64,000 bases of DNA. Origin: Flavobacterium frigidimaris. Its GTDB lineage: Bacteria > Bacteroidota > Bacteroidia > Flavobacteriales > Flavobacteriaceae. This document shows positions 25,523 through 35,143 of the stretch, one piece after another. How positions within the stretch are numbered: position 1 is the stretch's first letter; every line of letters begins with the position of its first letter. A model generated the notes under the pieces. That model searched no databases. It saw only the letters and a program-made list of their open reading frames with translations, and was not told where the DNA came from. The stretch lies in contig FQWG01000002.1 in NCBI GenBank assembly GCA_900129595.1, positions 434,001 through 498,000 of the forward strand, in the 5' to 3' direction. A program made the position numbers and the translations under genes.

Positions 25523-28174
25523 ATGAAAAAACTCTATTGCTATCTCTTATTCTTCTCAACACTAATTCTATCCGGACAGCATCAGGAAGATAAAATATAC
25601 AATGCTGTTGATGTTTTTGTGGCGAATCCTTCTGCAAAAGCATTAGAAAATTTAACGAATCTTGAAATTGATTTTTGGAAAAATCCTAAGCTAAAAACTA
25701 AAGATGGATTATTGGCGATTGTGGTTTTAAACTGCAATAAAGCCTACTATGAAAACCAATTTGGGCAAACCGACAAAGCAATTGCGAGTTACGAAAAAGC
25801 CTGGCAAATTTATCAGAAAAACAAACTTGGCGATTACGACATTATCGAATTTTGCCTGAAACCTTTAGGAAATCTTTATACGGTTTTGGGCGATTATGAC
25901 AATGCCGAAAATACAATAAAGCAATACTTTTTTATTGTAAATACTTCTAAAAAATATGCCAACGCTCTAAAACAAAAATTTGCTGCGATTCTAAATTTAT
26001 CGAATGTGTATCAGAGTTCAGGAAAGATTTCTTTGGCGATCGAATTATTAGAAAATACGCTAAAAACAGAGCAATTGTCAAATGTTCAAAAAGGAATTTT
26101 ACTGAATAATTTAGGAAATAGTTATTTGTTGAATTCTAGAGAAAATTTGATGCGGCCCGAGATTTATGAAAAAGCAAAAAATGCATTTGAATTGGCTATT
26201 CAATATTTGAAAAGCGAAAAAGATCAATCTGAATCTTTGTCAAATTGTTATCGTAATCTGGCAACATTAAGTCGCAAAAGAGAAAAATTTGACGTTGCTA
26301 ATTCTTATTTGATAAAAGCAGAAAAGTTGCTTTTAGAAACGAACTTTCAACCTCGTAAAATGGCAAAGCTCTATTACGACAAAGCTTTACTGCTTTTTGA
26401 TGAGCAAAAATACGATGAAAGTGAAAAGCAAATAAAAGGCATTTTTAAAATTCTAATCCCGAATTATTCGTCGGTAAACATTCTTCCCAATCAAAATCAA
26501 TTGTATGCGGAAACGGTTTTAGTTGATGCGCTCGATCTAGAGGCAGAAATTCTGCAACTTAAGAAACCAAAAAGTGCATTAAAGGCTTTTGAACTTTCTT
26601 TTTATATCGAAGATTTATTAATGAATAGTTTGGTTTACGAAAATTCAAAAATTATTGCACAATTGCGGGCGCGTAATCGTACTGAAAAATGCATTTCGAT
26701 TTATGAAATTTTATATAACAAAGAAAGGAAAATTACTTATTTAGAAACTGCTTTTCAATTGTCTGAAAGAACAAAATCAGGAATTTTGCAACGTTATCGT
26801 TTGAATATTAAAAACGCTTCTTTAGATGAACAACAGCTTTTTCTTGAACTTCAAAATGTAAATAATGCGATTTTAAAAGAACAGCAAAAAGGAGATTCGG
26901 CAGATATTTCAGAAATCAACGCTTATATCAAATGGCAGAATAAATTAATGCTTGAACTTAAGAAAACTCAATCACAAAACAAAGATTATGTTCCTGAAAA
27001 ATGTGATTTAAAGGCGTTATTTTTAAAATTAAAAAATGATAAAGCTGTTATGGTTTATTATTTTATGGGTTTTGAGAATCAATATTATTTTACCTTGCAA
27101 AACAAATTAATTAGTTTAAATCGCCTTAATACGACCCACGTATCAATTCCAAAAATTGTGCAATTTGTCGATTTTTTCAATTCGGCAGATGCCATTACAA
27201 ATGATATTCCCGGCTATAATAAATGTGGTAAGGAAGTTTTTGATATTTTAAAACTACCTAATAATTCTTTGTGTAAAAACCTGGTTATTGTTCCCGATGG
27301 AATTTTGAATTCCCTTCCTTTTGAAGCTTTAATTACGCAAGAATCATCAACAACGAATTTTGCCAAAATGCATTATCTGCTAAATGATTTCAGAATTGCC
27401 TACAATAATTCGGCTACTATTTATCTGAATTCAAAACCGATTTCAAACTCCCAAAAAACACTTTTAGGGGTTTTTCCGGTTTTCGAAAAAACAGCTTTCG
27501 AATTGAATTATTCCAAGAAAGAACTCGAATCTATCCGAAGCAATTTTAAAGGAAAATATTTAGAAAATTCCGAAGCGACTTTTTCTAATTTCAAGAATAA
27601 CGCCAACCAATATTCGATTTTGCATTTAAGCACACACGCTTCTTCGGGCGATGTTGAAACTCCGGCAAGCATTAAATTCTATGATCAGGAAACCTTGTAT
27701 TCTGAATTGTACAACCTCAACATCAATCCTGATTTAGTGGTTTTAAGTGCCTGTGAAACCGGAATTGGAAAACTCTATAAAGCCGAAGGTGCCATGAGCG
27801 TGGCAAGAGGTTTTCAGTTTGCCGGAGCACAAAATTTATTATTCTCTTTATGGAAGGTAAACGATTATACAACATCGGTTTTTATGGCTGATTTTTATAA
27901 AAACATCAAAAAAGAAATTCCTTATTTTCAAGCCAATACGAATGCTAAAATTGCTTTTCTACAAGACAAATCAATTCCAAACGCTAAGAAATCGCCTTAT
28001 TACTGGAGTTCATTTGTGTATTATGGTTCGATTTCCAGTGAAGAAAACTCGACGAATTATATCTTTTACATCATTAGTTTATTGACTGTAATTGGTTTAT
28101 TTTTGGTTTTCAATCATTATCGAAAATGGAAAATCTTCACGAAGTTCTCAAAAAAGAGAAATACAAAAAAATAA
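25523..28174 (+). CDS. TPR-CHAT caspase-like protease
   Basis: The ATG at 25523 (883 residues) begins MKKLYCYLLFFSTLILSG, a signal peptide; an in-frame GTG 27 bases earlier would hide it. Residues about 20-460 are TPR repeats (for example KAIASYEKAWQIYQKNKLG). The C-terminal CHAT domain is at about 540-830 with both caspase-type catalytic residues: His705 in LHLSTHASSGD and Cys744 in VVLSACETGIGK. A membrane helix (YIFYIISLLTVIGLFLVF) follows near the end. It is a periplasmic or envelope protease whose TPR part probably recognises the trigger or the substrate. The last 49 bases overlap the next gene. Confidence 0.88.
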   Translation: MKKLYCYLLFFSTLILSGQHQEDKIYNAVDVFVANPSAKALENLTNLEIDFWKNPKLKTKDGLLAIVVLNCNKAYYENQFGQTDKAIASYEKAWQIYQKNKLGDYDIIEFCLKPLGNLYTVLGDYDNAENTIKQYFFIVNTSKKYANALKQKFAAILNLSNVYQSSGKISLAIELLENTLKTEQLSNVQKGILLNNLGNSYLLNSRENLMRPEIYEKAKNAFELAIQYLKSEKDQSESLSNCYRNLATLSRKREKFDVANSYLIKAEKLLLETNFQPRKMAKLYYDKALLLFDEQKYDESEKQIKGIFKILIPNYSSVNILPNQNQLYAETVLVDALDLEAEILQLKKPKSALKAFELSFYIEDLLMNSLVYENSKIIAQLRARNRTEKCISIYEILYNKERKITYLETAFQLSERTKSGILQRYRLNIKNASLDEQQLFLELQNVNNAILKEQQKGDSADISEINAYIKWQNKLMLELKKTQSQNKDYVPEKCDLKALFLKLKNDKAVMVYYFMGFENQYYFTLQNKLISLNRLNTTHVSIPKIVQFVDFFNSADAITNDIPGYNKCGKEVFDILKLPNNSLCKNLVIVPDGILNSLPFEALITQESSTTNFAKMHYLLNDFRIAYNNSATIYLNSKPISNSQKTLLGVFPVFEKTAFELNYSKKELESIRSNFKGKYLENSEATFSNFKNNANQYSILHLSTHASSGDVETPASIKFYDQETLYSELYNLNINPDLVVLSACETGIGKLYKAEGAMSVARGFQFAGAQNLLFSLWKVNDYTTSVFMADFYKNIKKEIPYFQANTNAKIAFLQDKSIPNAKKSPYYWSSFVYYGSISSEENSTNYIFYIISLLTVIGLFLVFNHYRKWKIFTKFSKKRNTKK

Positions 28175-28563
28175 AGTTCAAAGTTACCAAAACACAACAC
28201 CTTTTAATAAAAGCCAAAATCAATGGCGTTTCAGGAAATTTTATTTTAGATACAGGAGCATCAAATTCGTGTGTGGGATTTGAAAGTATCGAACGTTTTG
28301 AACTGAATGCCAAAAAATCTAAAACTAAAGCTTCGGGAGCCGGAGGAACCGGAATGAAAACACAAATTTCATCTCACAATAATTTACAACTCGGCAGCTG
28401 GAAAAACCAGGATTTCAATCTGGTTATTTTTGACCTTTCGCATGTCAATGAAGCTTTACAAGCCTACAAAGCAAAACCGGTTCACGGTATTATTGGTGCT
28501 GATGTTTTGCTGGAAGGAAAGGCGATTATTGATTATTATAATCATTATCTGTACCTTAAATAA
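28126..28563 (+). CDS. retropepsin-like aspartic protease
   Basis: A 145-residue single-lobe aspartic protease. The active-site triad FILDTGASNS places Asp42 in the DTGAS motif; a flap-like GAGGTGMKTQ follows; the C-terminal HGIIGADVLLEGKAIIDY corresponds to the second conserved loop and strand. One lobe per chain means it should act as a homodimer. No signal peptide is seen, so the compartment is unclear. The first 49 bases lie inside the CHAT gene in another frame, so expression of the two is coupled. Confidence 0.85.
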   Translation: MENLHEVLKKEKYKKIKFKVTKTQHLLIKAKINGVSGNFILDTGASNSCVGFESIERFELNAKKSKTKASGAGGTGMKTQISSHNNLQLGSWKNQDFNLVIFDLSHVNEALQAYKAKPVHGIIGADVLLEGKAIIDYYNHYLYLK

Positions 28564-28600
28564 TACTTATAAATTCCTAGATTGGACTCCATAAAAAAAC

Positions 28601-28634
28601 CCCAAATTCCAATGAAGGAATTTGGGATTTTTTT
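28601..28634. terminator. bidirectional terminator
   Basis: A perfect 10-bp stem CCCAAATTCC / GGAATTTGGG with a 6-base loop (28611-28616), preceded by A-rich and followed by T-rich sequence. It serves the retropepsin gene on one side and the RND operon on the other. Confidence 0.8.
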
Positions 28635-28703
28635 GTTACCATTTTCTCCCTGAAGCTTCAGGCTTTGAATTTGGAATTGAAAATTAATTGAAAATTAATT
28701 TTT

Positions 28704-31700
28704 TTAATGGGTATGTTTAGGATTAAAACCGTCTTCGCTTAATTCGGTGTGCTCATAATCAGCAACCATTTCAGCTTCGTAATCGATTTTCTCTCCTTTA
28801 GAGAATTTCTGAATTAATTTCTCCATGATATTATAAATTACAGGAACTACAATCAAGGTTAAGAATAACGAAGAAATTAATCCTCCGATAATTACCCATG
28901 CCAATCCGTTTTTCCATTCAGCTCCTGCTCCAGATGCTAATGCAATTGGGAACATACCAAATACCATCGCAATGGTAGTCATCAAAATCGGACGTAAACG
29001 AGCGTGATTCGCCTGAATTAATGCCGTTCTGATTGATTCTCCTGCTGCTCTTCTCTGGTTGGTATAATCGACAAGCATGATCGCATTCTTACACACCAGA
29101 CCAATCAACATGATGATACCCAAAATCGTAAAGATGTTCAATGAGTTATTGGTCAAAGCCAATGCTAACATCGCACCAATAAACGAAAGCGGTACAGCAA
29201 ACAGTACTACAAACGGGTGAACAAAACTATCATAAAGTCCAACCATAACAAGGTAAACTAATACAATAGCGGCTAATAAAGCGATTCCTAATGTACCAAA
29301 ACCTTCACTTTGGTTTTCCTGGTCACCTCCCCAGATGTAGTTTACACCGGCTGGTTTTTTCAGTTTATCTAATTTTGCCTGCCATTGTGTAACAATTGTT
29401 CCTGAAGGAACCCCAACGTTTTGTCCTTTTACGGTTACCGACGCTGATTTATCTCTACGCTCTAACTGGCTAGGTCCTGAACCTTCTGTAACATCTGCAA
29501 ATTGAGACAACTTAATTTGTTGACCTGCTGCATTAATGAAAATCAGATTACTAACATCTGTAATACTTTTTCTGTCGAAAGCATTGTATCTGATGTTGAT
29601 ATCATATTCATATTCTCCGGCTCTGTATTTACCATCTGTGTTTCCGCTAAAAGCAGTTTGCATAGTAGAACCCACTGTTTGAAGTGTTAATCCTAAAGCA
29701 GCCATTTTATCACGATCTACTTTTACGTTGATTTCAGGATTTCCGTCTTCAACCGTTAATTTGATCTCTGTTGTTCCTGGAATAGTACGTAATTCAGCTT
29801 CGGCTAATTTAGCAAATGCCATAGCGCTTTCTGTAGACGGACCTGTTACGATCAATCCTAATGTAGCATCTTCTGCTGTTCCTAAGATACCTACAGGAAC
29901 CGTTTTTACTTTTGCTCCAACTAATACTTTCTCCAGTTTACGTTTGATTTTTGCAGCATAAACAGAAGCGTCATCTTTACGATCTTTTTGTTCGATCATT
30001 TTTACGTCAATCTCTGCTTTGTAAGCCGTAGCTTGTGATGCTCCAAAACCTTCACTGGTTTGTCCTACTGTTGTAATCTGACTGTGAACATATTCTTCAT
30101 TTTTCAAAAATGCTTCTGCTCTTTGAGTCATAAAGTTGGTTTGTTCTAACGAAGCATCTTTTGGCATTTCGATTTGAACTAAGAACTCTCCACTATCAGA
30201 TGATGCGAAAAACTCTCCTCCAATAAAACCTCCGGCCATTAATCCTACTGTTGAAGTCAGGAATAAAACAATTACCACTAAAAAGGTTTTAACGTAATGA
30301 TCCAGACACCATGTCAACAATTCAGAAATCCAGTTGGTGAAACGTGTTAAATAGCTTTCGAAACCAAGAATAATTCTTCCAAATAAATTCTTTCCTTCAA
30401 TATGCTCTAATTTACCATAACGGGATGATAACCAAGGAATAATTGTAAATGAAGCTAAAAGTGATAGTAAAGTTGATATAATTACGGTAACACAAAATTG
30501 TGTAATAATATTAGAAACTAAACCAGAACTCATCGCGATAGGCAAGAACACTACCACAATTACTAATGTAATCGACGTTACAGTTCCACCAATTTCTGCA
30601 GTTCCGTCATACGATGCACGAATTCGGCTTTTACCCATTTCCATGTGCCTGTAAATATTCTCCAGTACCACAATCGCATCATCGACCAGAATACCTACAA
30701 CAAGAGATAATCCTAATAAACTCATTAAGTTTAAGGTATATCCCATTAAATAAATACCAATAAAGGTCGCAATCAACGATGCCGGAATAGACACCATTAC
30801 GATCAATGAGTTTCTGATACTGTGCAGGAAGAACAACATTACAAAAGCCACAAGTACTACCGCAATCAATAAATCGTGTACTACAGAATCTGCCGCTTCA
30901 AGTGTAAAGACTGTACTGTCTTTTGCAACTTCCAGTTTTAACTGATTTACTTTATAATCTTTTTCAAGAACTGCAATTGTTTTTAATAATTGCTCACTTA
31001 CCGCTACGGCATTCGCATCAGATTGTTTTACAATTTGTAAAACGATGGCACTTTTTTGATCTACACGTGATATTTTCTCAGCAATTTTCTGAGTATCCTG
31101 AACATCGGCAATATCACTTAAACGAATTTGAATGCCGTTTTGAGAAGAAACTACTAAGTTTCTTAATTCATCAACACTTTTATATTTACCCGCTAAACGA
31201 ATTAATATTTTTTGATCACGAGTCTGAATGTTTCCTGTTGGGAAATCTAAATTCGAAGTCAGAATCGTTTGCTGCACCTGAGGAACAGATAAATTGTAAC
31301 CCTGCATTTTTAATGCATCAAGATTTACCTGAATTTCACGCTCTGAACCACCAATGATATTTACCTGAGCCACACCTTGTACACGAGACAAAATAGGTGC
31401 AATTTTTTTATCAATTAAGTCATAAAAAGCTGCTTCGTCCATTTTTCCGTTGGCACCAAGCGTCATAATTGGTAAATCACTCAGCGAGAATTTAGTCAGT
31501 GCAGGCGTTTTTACATCATCCGGCAAATCACTAATGATCGCGTTTATTTTACGCTGTGCATCATTCAGAGAGAAATCGACTTTTGCATTTGATGTCAGTG
31601 TAATCGAAACGATAGATAAACTTTCGTAGGACTTCGAGTCAATTTTCTTGACATTCTCTAAGGATGCAATCGCATCTTCAATTTTCTTGGTCACTGTATT

Positions 31701-31880
31701 TTCTACCTCACTTGGAGAAGCTCCAGGATAAACAGTAGAAATTGTAATAACGTTTTGTTCAAATTTAGGGATCAGCTCATAGCCTAACTGGCTGTAGCTA
31801 AACAATCCACCAAGTGTCAGAATTGTAAACAATACAATTACTAACGACGGACGTTTTATGGATATTTCGGCTAATTTCAT
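28704..31880 (-). CDS. RND efflux pump inner-membrane transporter (HAE1/AcrB type)
   Basis: A 1058-residue pump with the standard RND layout: first helix (SLVIVLFTILTLGGLF), a large periplasmic loop, six helices, a second loop, and six more. The proton-relay region reads LVVGILVDDAIVVLENIYRH with paired aspartates, and helix 10 has CKNAIMLVDYTNQ. It exports hydrophobic compounds by proton antiport together with the adaptor and outer-membrane protein encoded upstream. It is the last gene of the tetR operon. The 135-base gap before it holds repeats. Confidence 0.93.
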   Translation of the reverse strand: MKLAEISIKRPSLVIVLFTILTLGGLFSYSQLGYELIPKFEQNVITISTVYPGASPSEVENTVTKKIEDAIASLENVKKIDSKSYESLSIVSITLTSNAKVDFSLNDAQRKINAIISDLPDDVKTPALTKFSLSDLPIMTLGANGKMDEAAFYDLIDKKIAPILSRVQGVAQVNIIGGSEREIQVNLDALKMQGYNLSVPQVQQTILTSNLDFPTGNIQTRDQKILIRLAGKYKSVDELRNLVVSSQNGIQIRLSDIADVQDTQKIAEKISRVDQKSAIVLQIVKQSDANAVAVSEQLLKTIAVLEKDYKVNQLKLEVAKDSTVFTLEAADSVVHDLLIAVVLVAFVMLFFLHSIRNSLIVMVSIPASLIATFIGIYLMGYTLNLMSLLGLSLVVGILVDDAIVVLENIYRHMEMGKSRIRASYDGTAEIGGTVTSITLVIVVVFLPIAMSSGLVSNIITQFCVTVIISTLLSLLASFTIIPWLSSRYGKLEHIEGKNLFGRIILGFESYLTRFTNWISELLTWCLDHYVKTFLVVIVLFLTSTVGLMAGGFIGGEFFASSDSGEFLVQIEMPKDASLEQTNFMTQRAEAFLKNEEYVHSQITTVGQTSEGFGASQATAYKAEIDVKMIEQKDRKDDASVYAAKIKRKLEKVLVGAKVKTVPVGILGTAEDATLGLIVTGPSTESAMAFAKLAEAELRTIPGTTEIKLTVEDGNPEINVKVDRDKMAALGLTLQTVGSTMQTAFSGNTDGKYRAGEYEYDINIRYNAFDRKSITDVSNLIFINAAGQQIKLSQFADVTEGSGPSQLERRDKSASVTVKGQNVGVPSGTIVTQWQAKLDKLKKPAGVNYIWGGDQENQSEGFGTLGIALLAAIVLVYLVMVGLYDSFVHPFVVLFAVPLSFIGAMLALALTNNSLNIFTILGIIMLIGLVCKNAIMLVDYTNQRRAAGESIRTALIQANHARLRPILMTTIAMVFGMFPIALASGAGAEWKNGLAWVIIGGLISSLFLTLIVVPVIYNIMEKLIQKFSKGEKIDYEAEMVADYEHTELSEDGFNPKHTH

Positions 31881-31890
31881 ATTTTTTTAA

Positions 31891-32018
31891 TGCTATAGGC
31901 TTTAGGCTGTAGGCTTTAAGCTTTAAGGTTTAATTTCATATTTTGTTTTATACTTTAGGCTGCAAGTTATAGCCTTTTTAAAAAAGCTTATAGCTTATCG
32001 CCTATAGCTTAAAGCTTA
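31891..32018. repeat. diverged TATAGGCTTTAGGCT-type repeats in an operon gap
   Basis: The gap between the adaptor and pump genes consists of short diverged copies of GCTATAGGCTTTAGG / GTAGGCTTTAAGC on one strand and TATAGCTTAAAGCTT on the other, so the RNA can fold into a hairpin. Confidence 0.65.
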
Positions 32019-33083
32019 CTTAATAATTTCTACTGTATTACCGTCTTGTAAGTTAATTTGACCTGTAATAACTACAGTTTCTCCGTCAGATAATCCATTG
32101 ATAACTTCTACTTTATCTCCTAAAATTCTTCCAGCAGTTACTTTTCTTAATTTTGCAATACCTTTCTCCACTACAAAAATCTCATTGCTGCTCACACTTC
32201 CTACGAAAGCATTACGTGGTACAACCATCATGTTTTGTTTTTGTTGTTTAGAACCAAAGTTTGCAGTTCCGTACATACCTGCTTTAAGGTCGTTATTGAT
32301 GTTGTTTGTGATTTCGATTTCAACCGGGAAGTTTAAAGACTCGTCTGCTTTTGCAGCAATAAAAGTAATTTTTCCAGAGAAATTTTTATCAGGATAAACA
32401 CTTGCAGTTACATTAACATGATCTCCTACTTTTAAGCTTGCTACCTGATTTTCGTTTACAGTAACTACTAATTTTAATTTAGAAACATTTACGATATCAA
32501 ACAATGCAGTTGCAGGCATCCCTGTTAGGATAGATCCCGGCTCAATGTATTTTTTATTGATGAATCCGTTTATTGGTGCTTTTACTTTAGTATCACCAAC
32601 ATTAATGTTTGCTTGTGTTAAACTAGACTGAGCATTTGTTAATGCTAATTTTGCCTGATCTAATTGTTGTTTAGTAACACCTCCGGTTTTAAAAGCATTT
32701 TCGTAACGGCTGTAATCTGATTTTGCATTTTGGTACACTGCCTGAGCTTGTTGTGCACTTACATTAATCACATCACCTCTCATTGTCAATAAAGTCTGAC
32801 CTACTCTTACGTAATCTCCTTCTTTAGCCAAAACACTAATTACTTTTCCTGATTTTTCGGCAGAGAAAGTCAATTGTTGAATAGGCTGAAAGTTTCCGTT
32901 TGCAACAAAATCCAATGAAACTTCTTCTGTTTTTACAGGAGCTACTTTTACTGATACTGCAGCATTTTTCTCTGCTACGATATCTGTTTTTTCTTTATTC
33001 TCTTTCTTATTATTATTTAAGACATATCCAATCACACCCAGCGCTGCAATTATGATTACGATTGTTATAATAGTTTTCTTCAT
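32016..33083 (-). CDS. RND efflux adaptor (membrane fusion protein, AcrA type)
   Basis: A 355-residue adaptor. An N-terminal membrane anchor (IITIVIIIAALGVIGYVL) is followed by the barrel-sandwich half-motif GKVISVLAKEGDYVRVGQTL, a helical hairpin (about residues 110-160), the second half GFINKKYIEPGSIL, a beta-barrel domain and a C-terminal membrane-proximal part. It bridges the pump and the outer-membrane channel. The gene begins nine bases after the channel gene, so they are in one operon. Confidence 0.92.
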   Translation of the reverse strand: MKKTIITIVIIIAALGVIGYVLNNNKKENKEKTDIVAEKNAAVSVKVAPVKTEEVSLDFVANGNFQPIQQLTFSAEKSGKVISVLAKEGDYVRVGQTLLTMRGDVINVSAQQAQAVYQNAKSDYSRYENAFKTGGVTKQQLDQAKLALTNAQSSLTQANINVGDTKVKAPINGFINKKYIEPGSILTGMPATALFDIVNVSKLKLVVTVNENQVASLKVGDHVNVTASVYPDKNFSGKITFIAAKADESLNFPVEIEITNNINNDLKAGMYGTANFGSKQQKQNMMVVPRNAFVGSVSSNEIFVVEKGIAKLRKVTAGRILGDKVEVINGLSDGETVVITGQINLQDGNTVEIIK

Positions 33084-33092
33084 TTTTTTTAG

Positions 33093-34427
33093 TTATTTAA
33101 TAAGAGTTTTAAGTTCGCCTTTTGATTTGATTAATGCTACTTCGGCAATTTTGTAATTCAATACTGCTCTGGTGTAGTTATTTTGAGCTTCAAGTTGTGC
33201 ATTTTCAGCATCTAACAAATCTGTTAATGATGCTAATCCCTGAAGATAATTATTTTTTGTATTGCTTAAGATCTCACTTGCCAGCTGCATGTTTTCTTTT
33301 TGATTCTTAATCGTGATAAGGTTATTATCAATATCAGCCATTGCATTTCTGTAATCTAAATCAAGAGAAAGTTTGGTGTCTTTCATATCTTCCTGAAGTG
33401 ATCTGATTTCTACATCGGCTTGTCTTACTTTAGCACGGGTTCCAAATCCTGTAAAGATTGGTACATGCAGATTTAATCCAATTGCAGAGTAATCTGACCA
33501 ATACACACCATCAGAAGGTTTTGCGAACCAAGGCATTTGCGGCCCCTGACCAATATAGTTGTAACCGGCAGTCAATGAAAGTGTTGGATAATATCCTGCT
33601 TCAACCGCTTTTTTATTGTATACTAAAAGCTCTTCTTGTTTTTTCAAAAGCAAATATTCTGTTCTGTTTTCTGTATTAGGCTCTTCTGTCAATGCAGCAG
33701 GAACAACTTCGAACTCTTCTTTAGGAATCTCAATTACAGTTTCAATAGGCATTCCCATATAAAATTTCAATGCATTTTCCTGTAATGTAATTTGATTTTT
33801 AACCTGTTGACGTTCTGTATCAATATTTGACATTTTTACAACAATACGGTCTAAGTCAATTTTTTTAGCCAGACCATTGTCAAATTGCCCTTTTACAATG
33901 TCACGAACTTTAGTAGTATTTACGTAATTACTATCTAATAAAACTAATCTCTCACGCTGTACATAAACAGAATAGTAATTATTAGCGACTCTTTCGATTA
34001 CCTGCTCTTCTGTTAACTGATCGTTTATCTGATAAAACTCACGAGTAGATCTCGCCGCTCTTAATCCGGTAAAAACAGACTGATCAAATATTGTCTGAGT
34101 TAATGAAACCCCGGCAGTTGATGTCCATTTTTGGCCAAATGCAGCCTGAATCGTAGTTCCCGGCTGACCAAATCCTGCACCGTCTATAACAGTTGTCTGA
34201 ATGATTGGATTGTGCGTTAAGTTTCCGTTTGCAGAAATTTGAGGTAATGCTCTGGAACGTACTTCCTGAATTTTGTACTCACTATTTTCAACCTGTAATC
34301 TTGCTTTTTTTGCATCGGCTTTATTTTCAAGCGCGTATACAAGAGCATCTTTCAGGGTTAGTGTTTTGACTTGTGCGTTGGCAGACAAGCCAATTGAACA
34401 CAAAAATATAAGAATTATTCGTTTCAT
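33093..34427 (-). CDS. TolC-like outer-membrane efflux protein
   Basis: A 444-residue secreted protein (signal MKRIILIFLCSIGLSANAQ) with the duplicated helical layout of TolC: two related halves, each with long coiled-coil helices and barrel strands (FDQSVFTGLRAARSTREFYQ, then VPIFTGFGTRAKVRQADVEI). The paired FDQSVFTG and VPIFTGFG turns are the family's conserved positions. It forms the trimeric exit duct of the pump. Ten bases separate it from tetR. Confidence 0.92.
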   Translation of the reverse strand: MKRIILIFLCSIGLSANAQVKTLTLKDALVYALENKADAKKARLQVENSEYKIQEVRSRALPQISANGNLTHNPIIQTTVIDGAGFGQPGTTIQAAFGQKWTSTAGVSLTQTIFDQSVFTGLRAARSTREFYQINDQLTEEQVIERVANNYYSVYVQRERLVLLDSNYVNTTKVRDIVKGQFDNGLAKKIDLDRIVVKMSNIDTERQQVKNQITLQENALKFYMGMPIETVIEIPKEEFEVVPAALTEEPNTENRTEYLLLKKQEELLVYNKKAVEAGYYPTLSLTAGYNYIGQGPQMPWFAKPSDGVYWSDYSAIGLNLHVPIFTGFGTRAKVRQADVEIRSLQEDMKDTKLSLDLDYRNAMADIDNNLITIKNQKENMQLASEILSNTKNNYLQGLASLTDLLDAENAQLEAQNNYTRAVLNYKIAEVALIKSKGELKTLIK

Positions 34428-34437
34428 AGATTGATGA

Positions 34438-35037
34438 TTAAATAGTAATTTTTTTAAGTTGTTTTTCTAATTCCAGTATTCCTTTTTCAGTTGCCATAGC
34501 TCTGGTGTGGTACTCTAATGCTTCTAATTCTATTTTTTGTGCTTCTCGTTCTGAAACAGTGGTTTCATTAATATGAAAAATCAGGGTATAATAAAATTTT
34601 ACATATAAGTCTGTATTCAAATCCGGTCTGTATAAACCTTCTTTGATTCCTTTTAGGATATTATCTCTAAAATAATGGTTGCACTGATCTATTTCATGTG
34701 TCATTATATTTTGATAAATTTCAGGATAATGCTTTTTCAATTGATAAAGTGGTGATGTATCTGTTGCATTTTTAAACATATCGCGAAACATTTCTCTAAT
34801 TTCAAAATTCTCGTGAATCGCATTATAATTTTTAGCTACCACAGAATCAATAACTTCATGTACCTGCTTATGAACTGTCGATGTACTTTCTTCGATCAGG
34901 ACTTCTTTATTACAGAAGTATTTGTAAATCGTTTTTTTAGAGATACACATTTCACCTGCAATATCATCCATCGTAACACTCTTAAAACCAAGCTTTAAAA
35001 ATAATTCACTTGCTTTTGATATAATTTTCTCTTTCAT
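34438..35037 (-). CDS. TetR-family repressor of the efflux operon
   Basis: The start at ATG 35037 gives a 199-residue protein beginning MKEKIISKASELFLKLGF, the first HTH helix. A TTG eight codons earlier overlaps the promoter's -7 box and cannot be the start. The HTH continues KSVTMDDIAGEMCISKKTIY KYF. The C-terminal ligand-binding domain is helical and unremarkable. It heads the operon with the channel, adaptor and pump genes, and three matching dyads, one before itself and two before yceI, are probable binding sites. The inducer is unknown. Confidence 0.9.
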   Translation of the reverse strand: MKEKIISKASELFLKLGFKSVTMDDIAGEMCISKKTIYKYFCNKEVLIEESTSTVHKQVHEVIDSVVAKNYNAIHENFEIREMFRDMFKNATDTSPLYQLKKHYPEIYQNIMTHEIDQCNHYFRDNILKGIKEGLYRPDLNTDLYVKFYYTLIFHINETTVSEREAQKIELEALEYHTRAMATEKGILELEKQLKKITI

Positions 35038-35058
35038 TTCAACTTTCAAATTATATTG

Positions 35059-35066
35059 CAAATATA
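35059..35066 (-). promoter_or_regulatory. -7 box of the tetR-RND operon
   Basis: TATATTTG on the minus strand, 21 bases before the ATG at 35037. The adjoining dyad at 35071-35098 covers its spacer and -33 region. Confidence 0.6.
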
Positions 35067-35070
35067 CTTA

Positions 35071-35098
35071 GGAAACTAAAATCAGAAAAATAGTTTCC
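35071..35098. promoter_or_regulatory. TetR operator O1 (before tetR)
   Basis: GGAAACT, 14 bases, AGTTTCC: a 28-base dyad. The arms extend by one more base pair here (GGAAACTA / TAGTTTCC). Two further dyads of the same length and arms precede yceI. Confidence 0.75.
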
Positions 35099-35143
35099 GT
35101 GATATTTGTAATAATTTTACATTAATTTACTCATTATCTCAGA

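Noticed and set aside
25523..28563. TPR-CHAT protease considered as part of a type III-E CRISPR (Craspase) system
   Set aside because: No CRISPR array, Cas7-11 or other Cas gene is in the window, and this protein has a signal peptide and a membrane helix.
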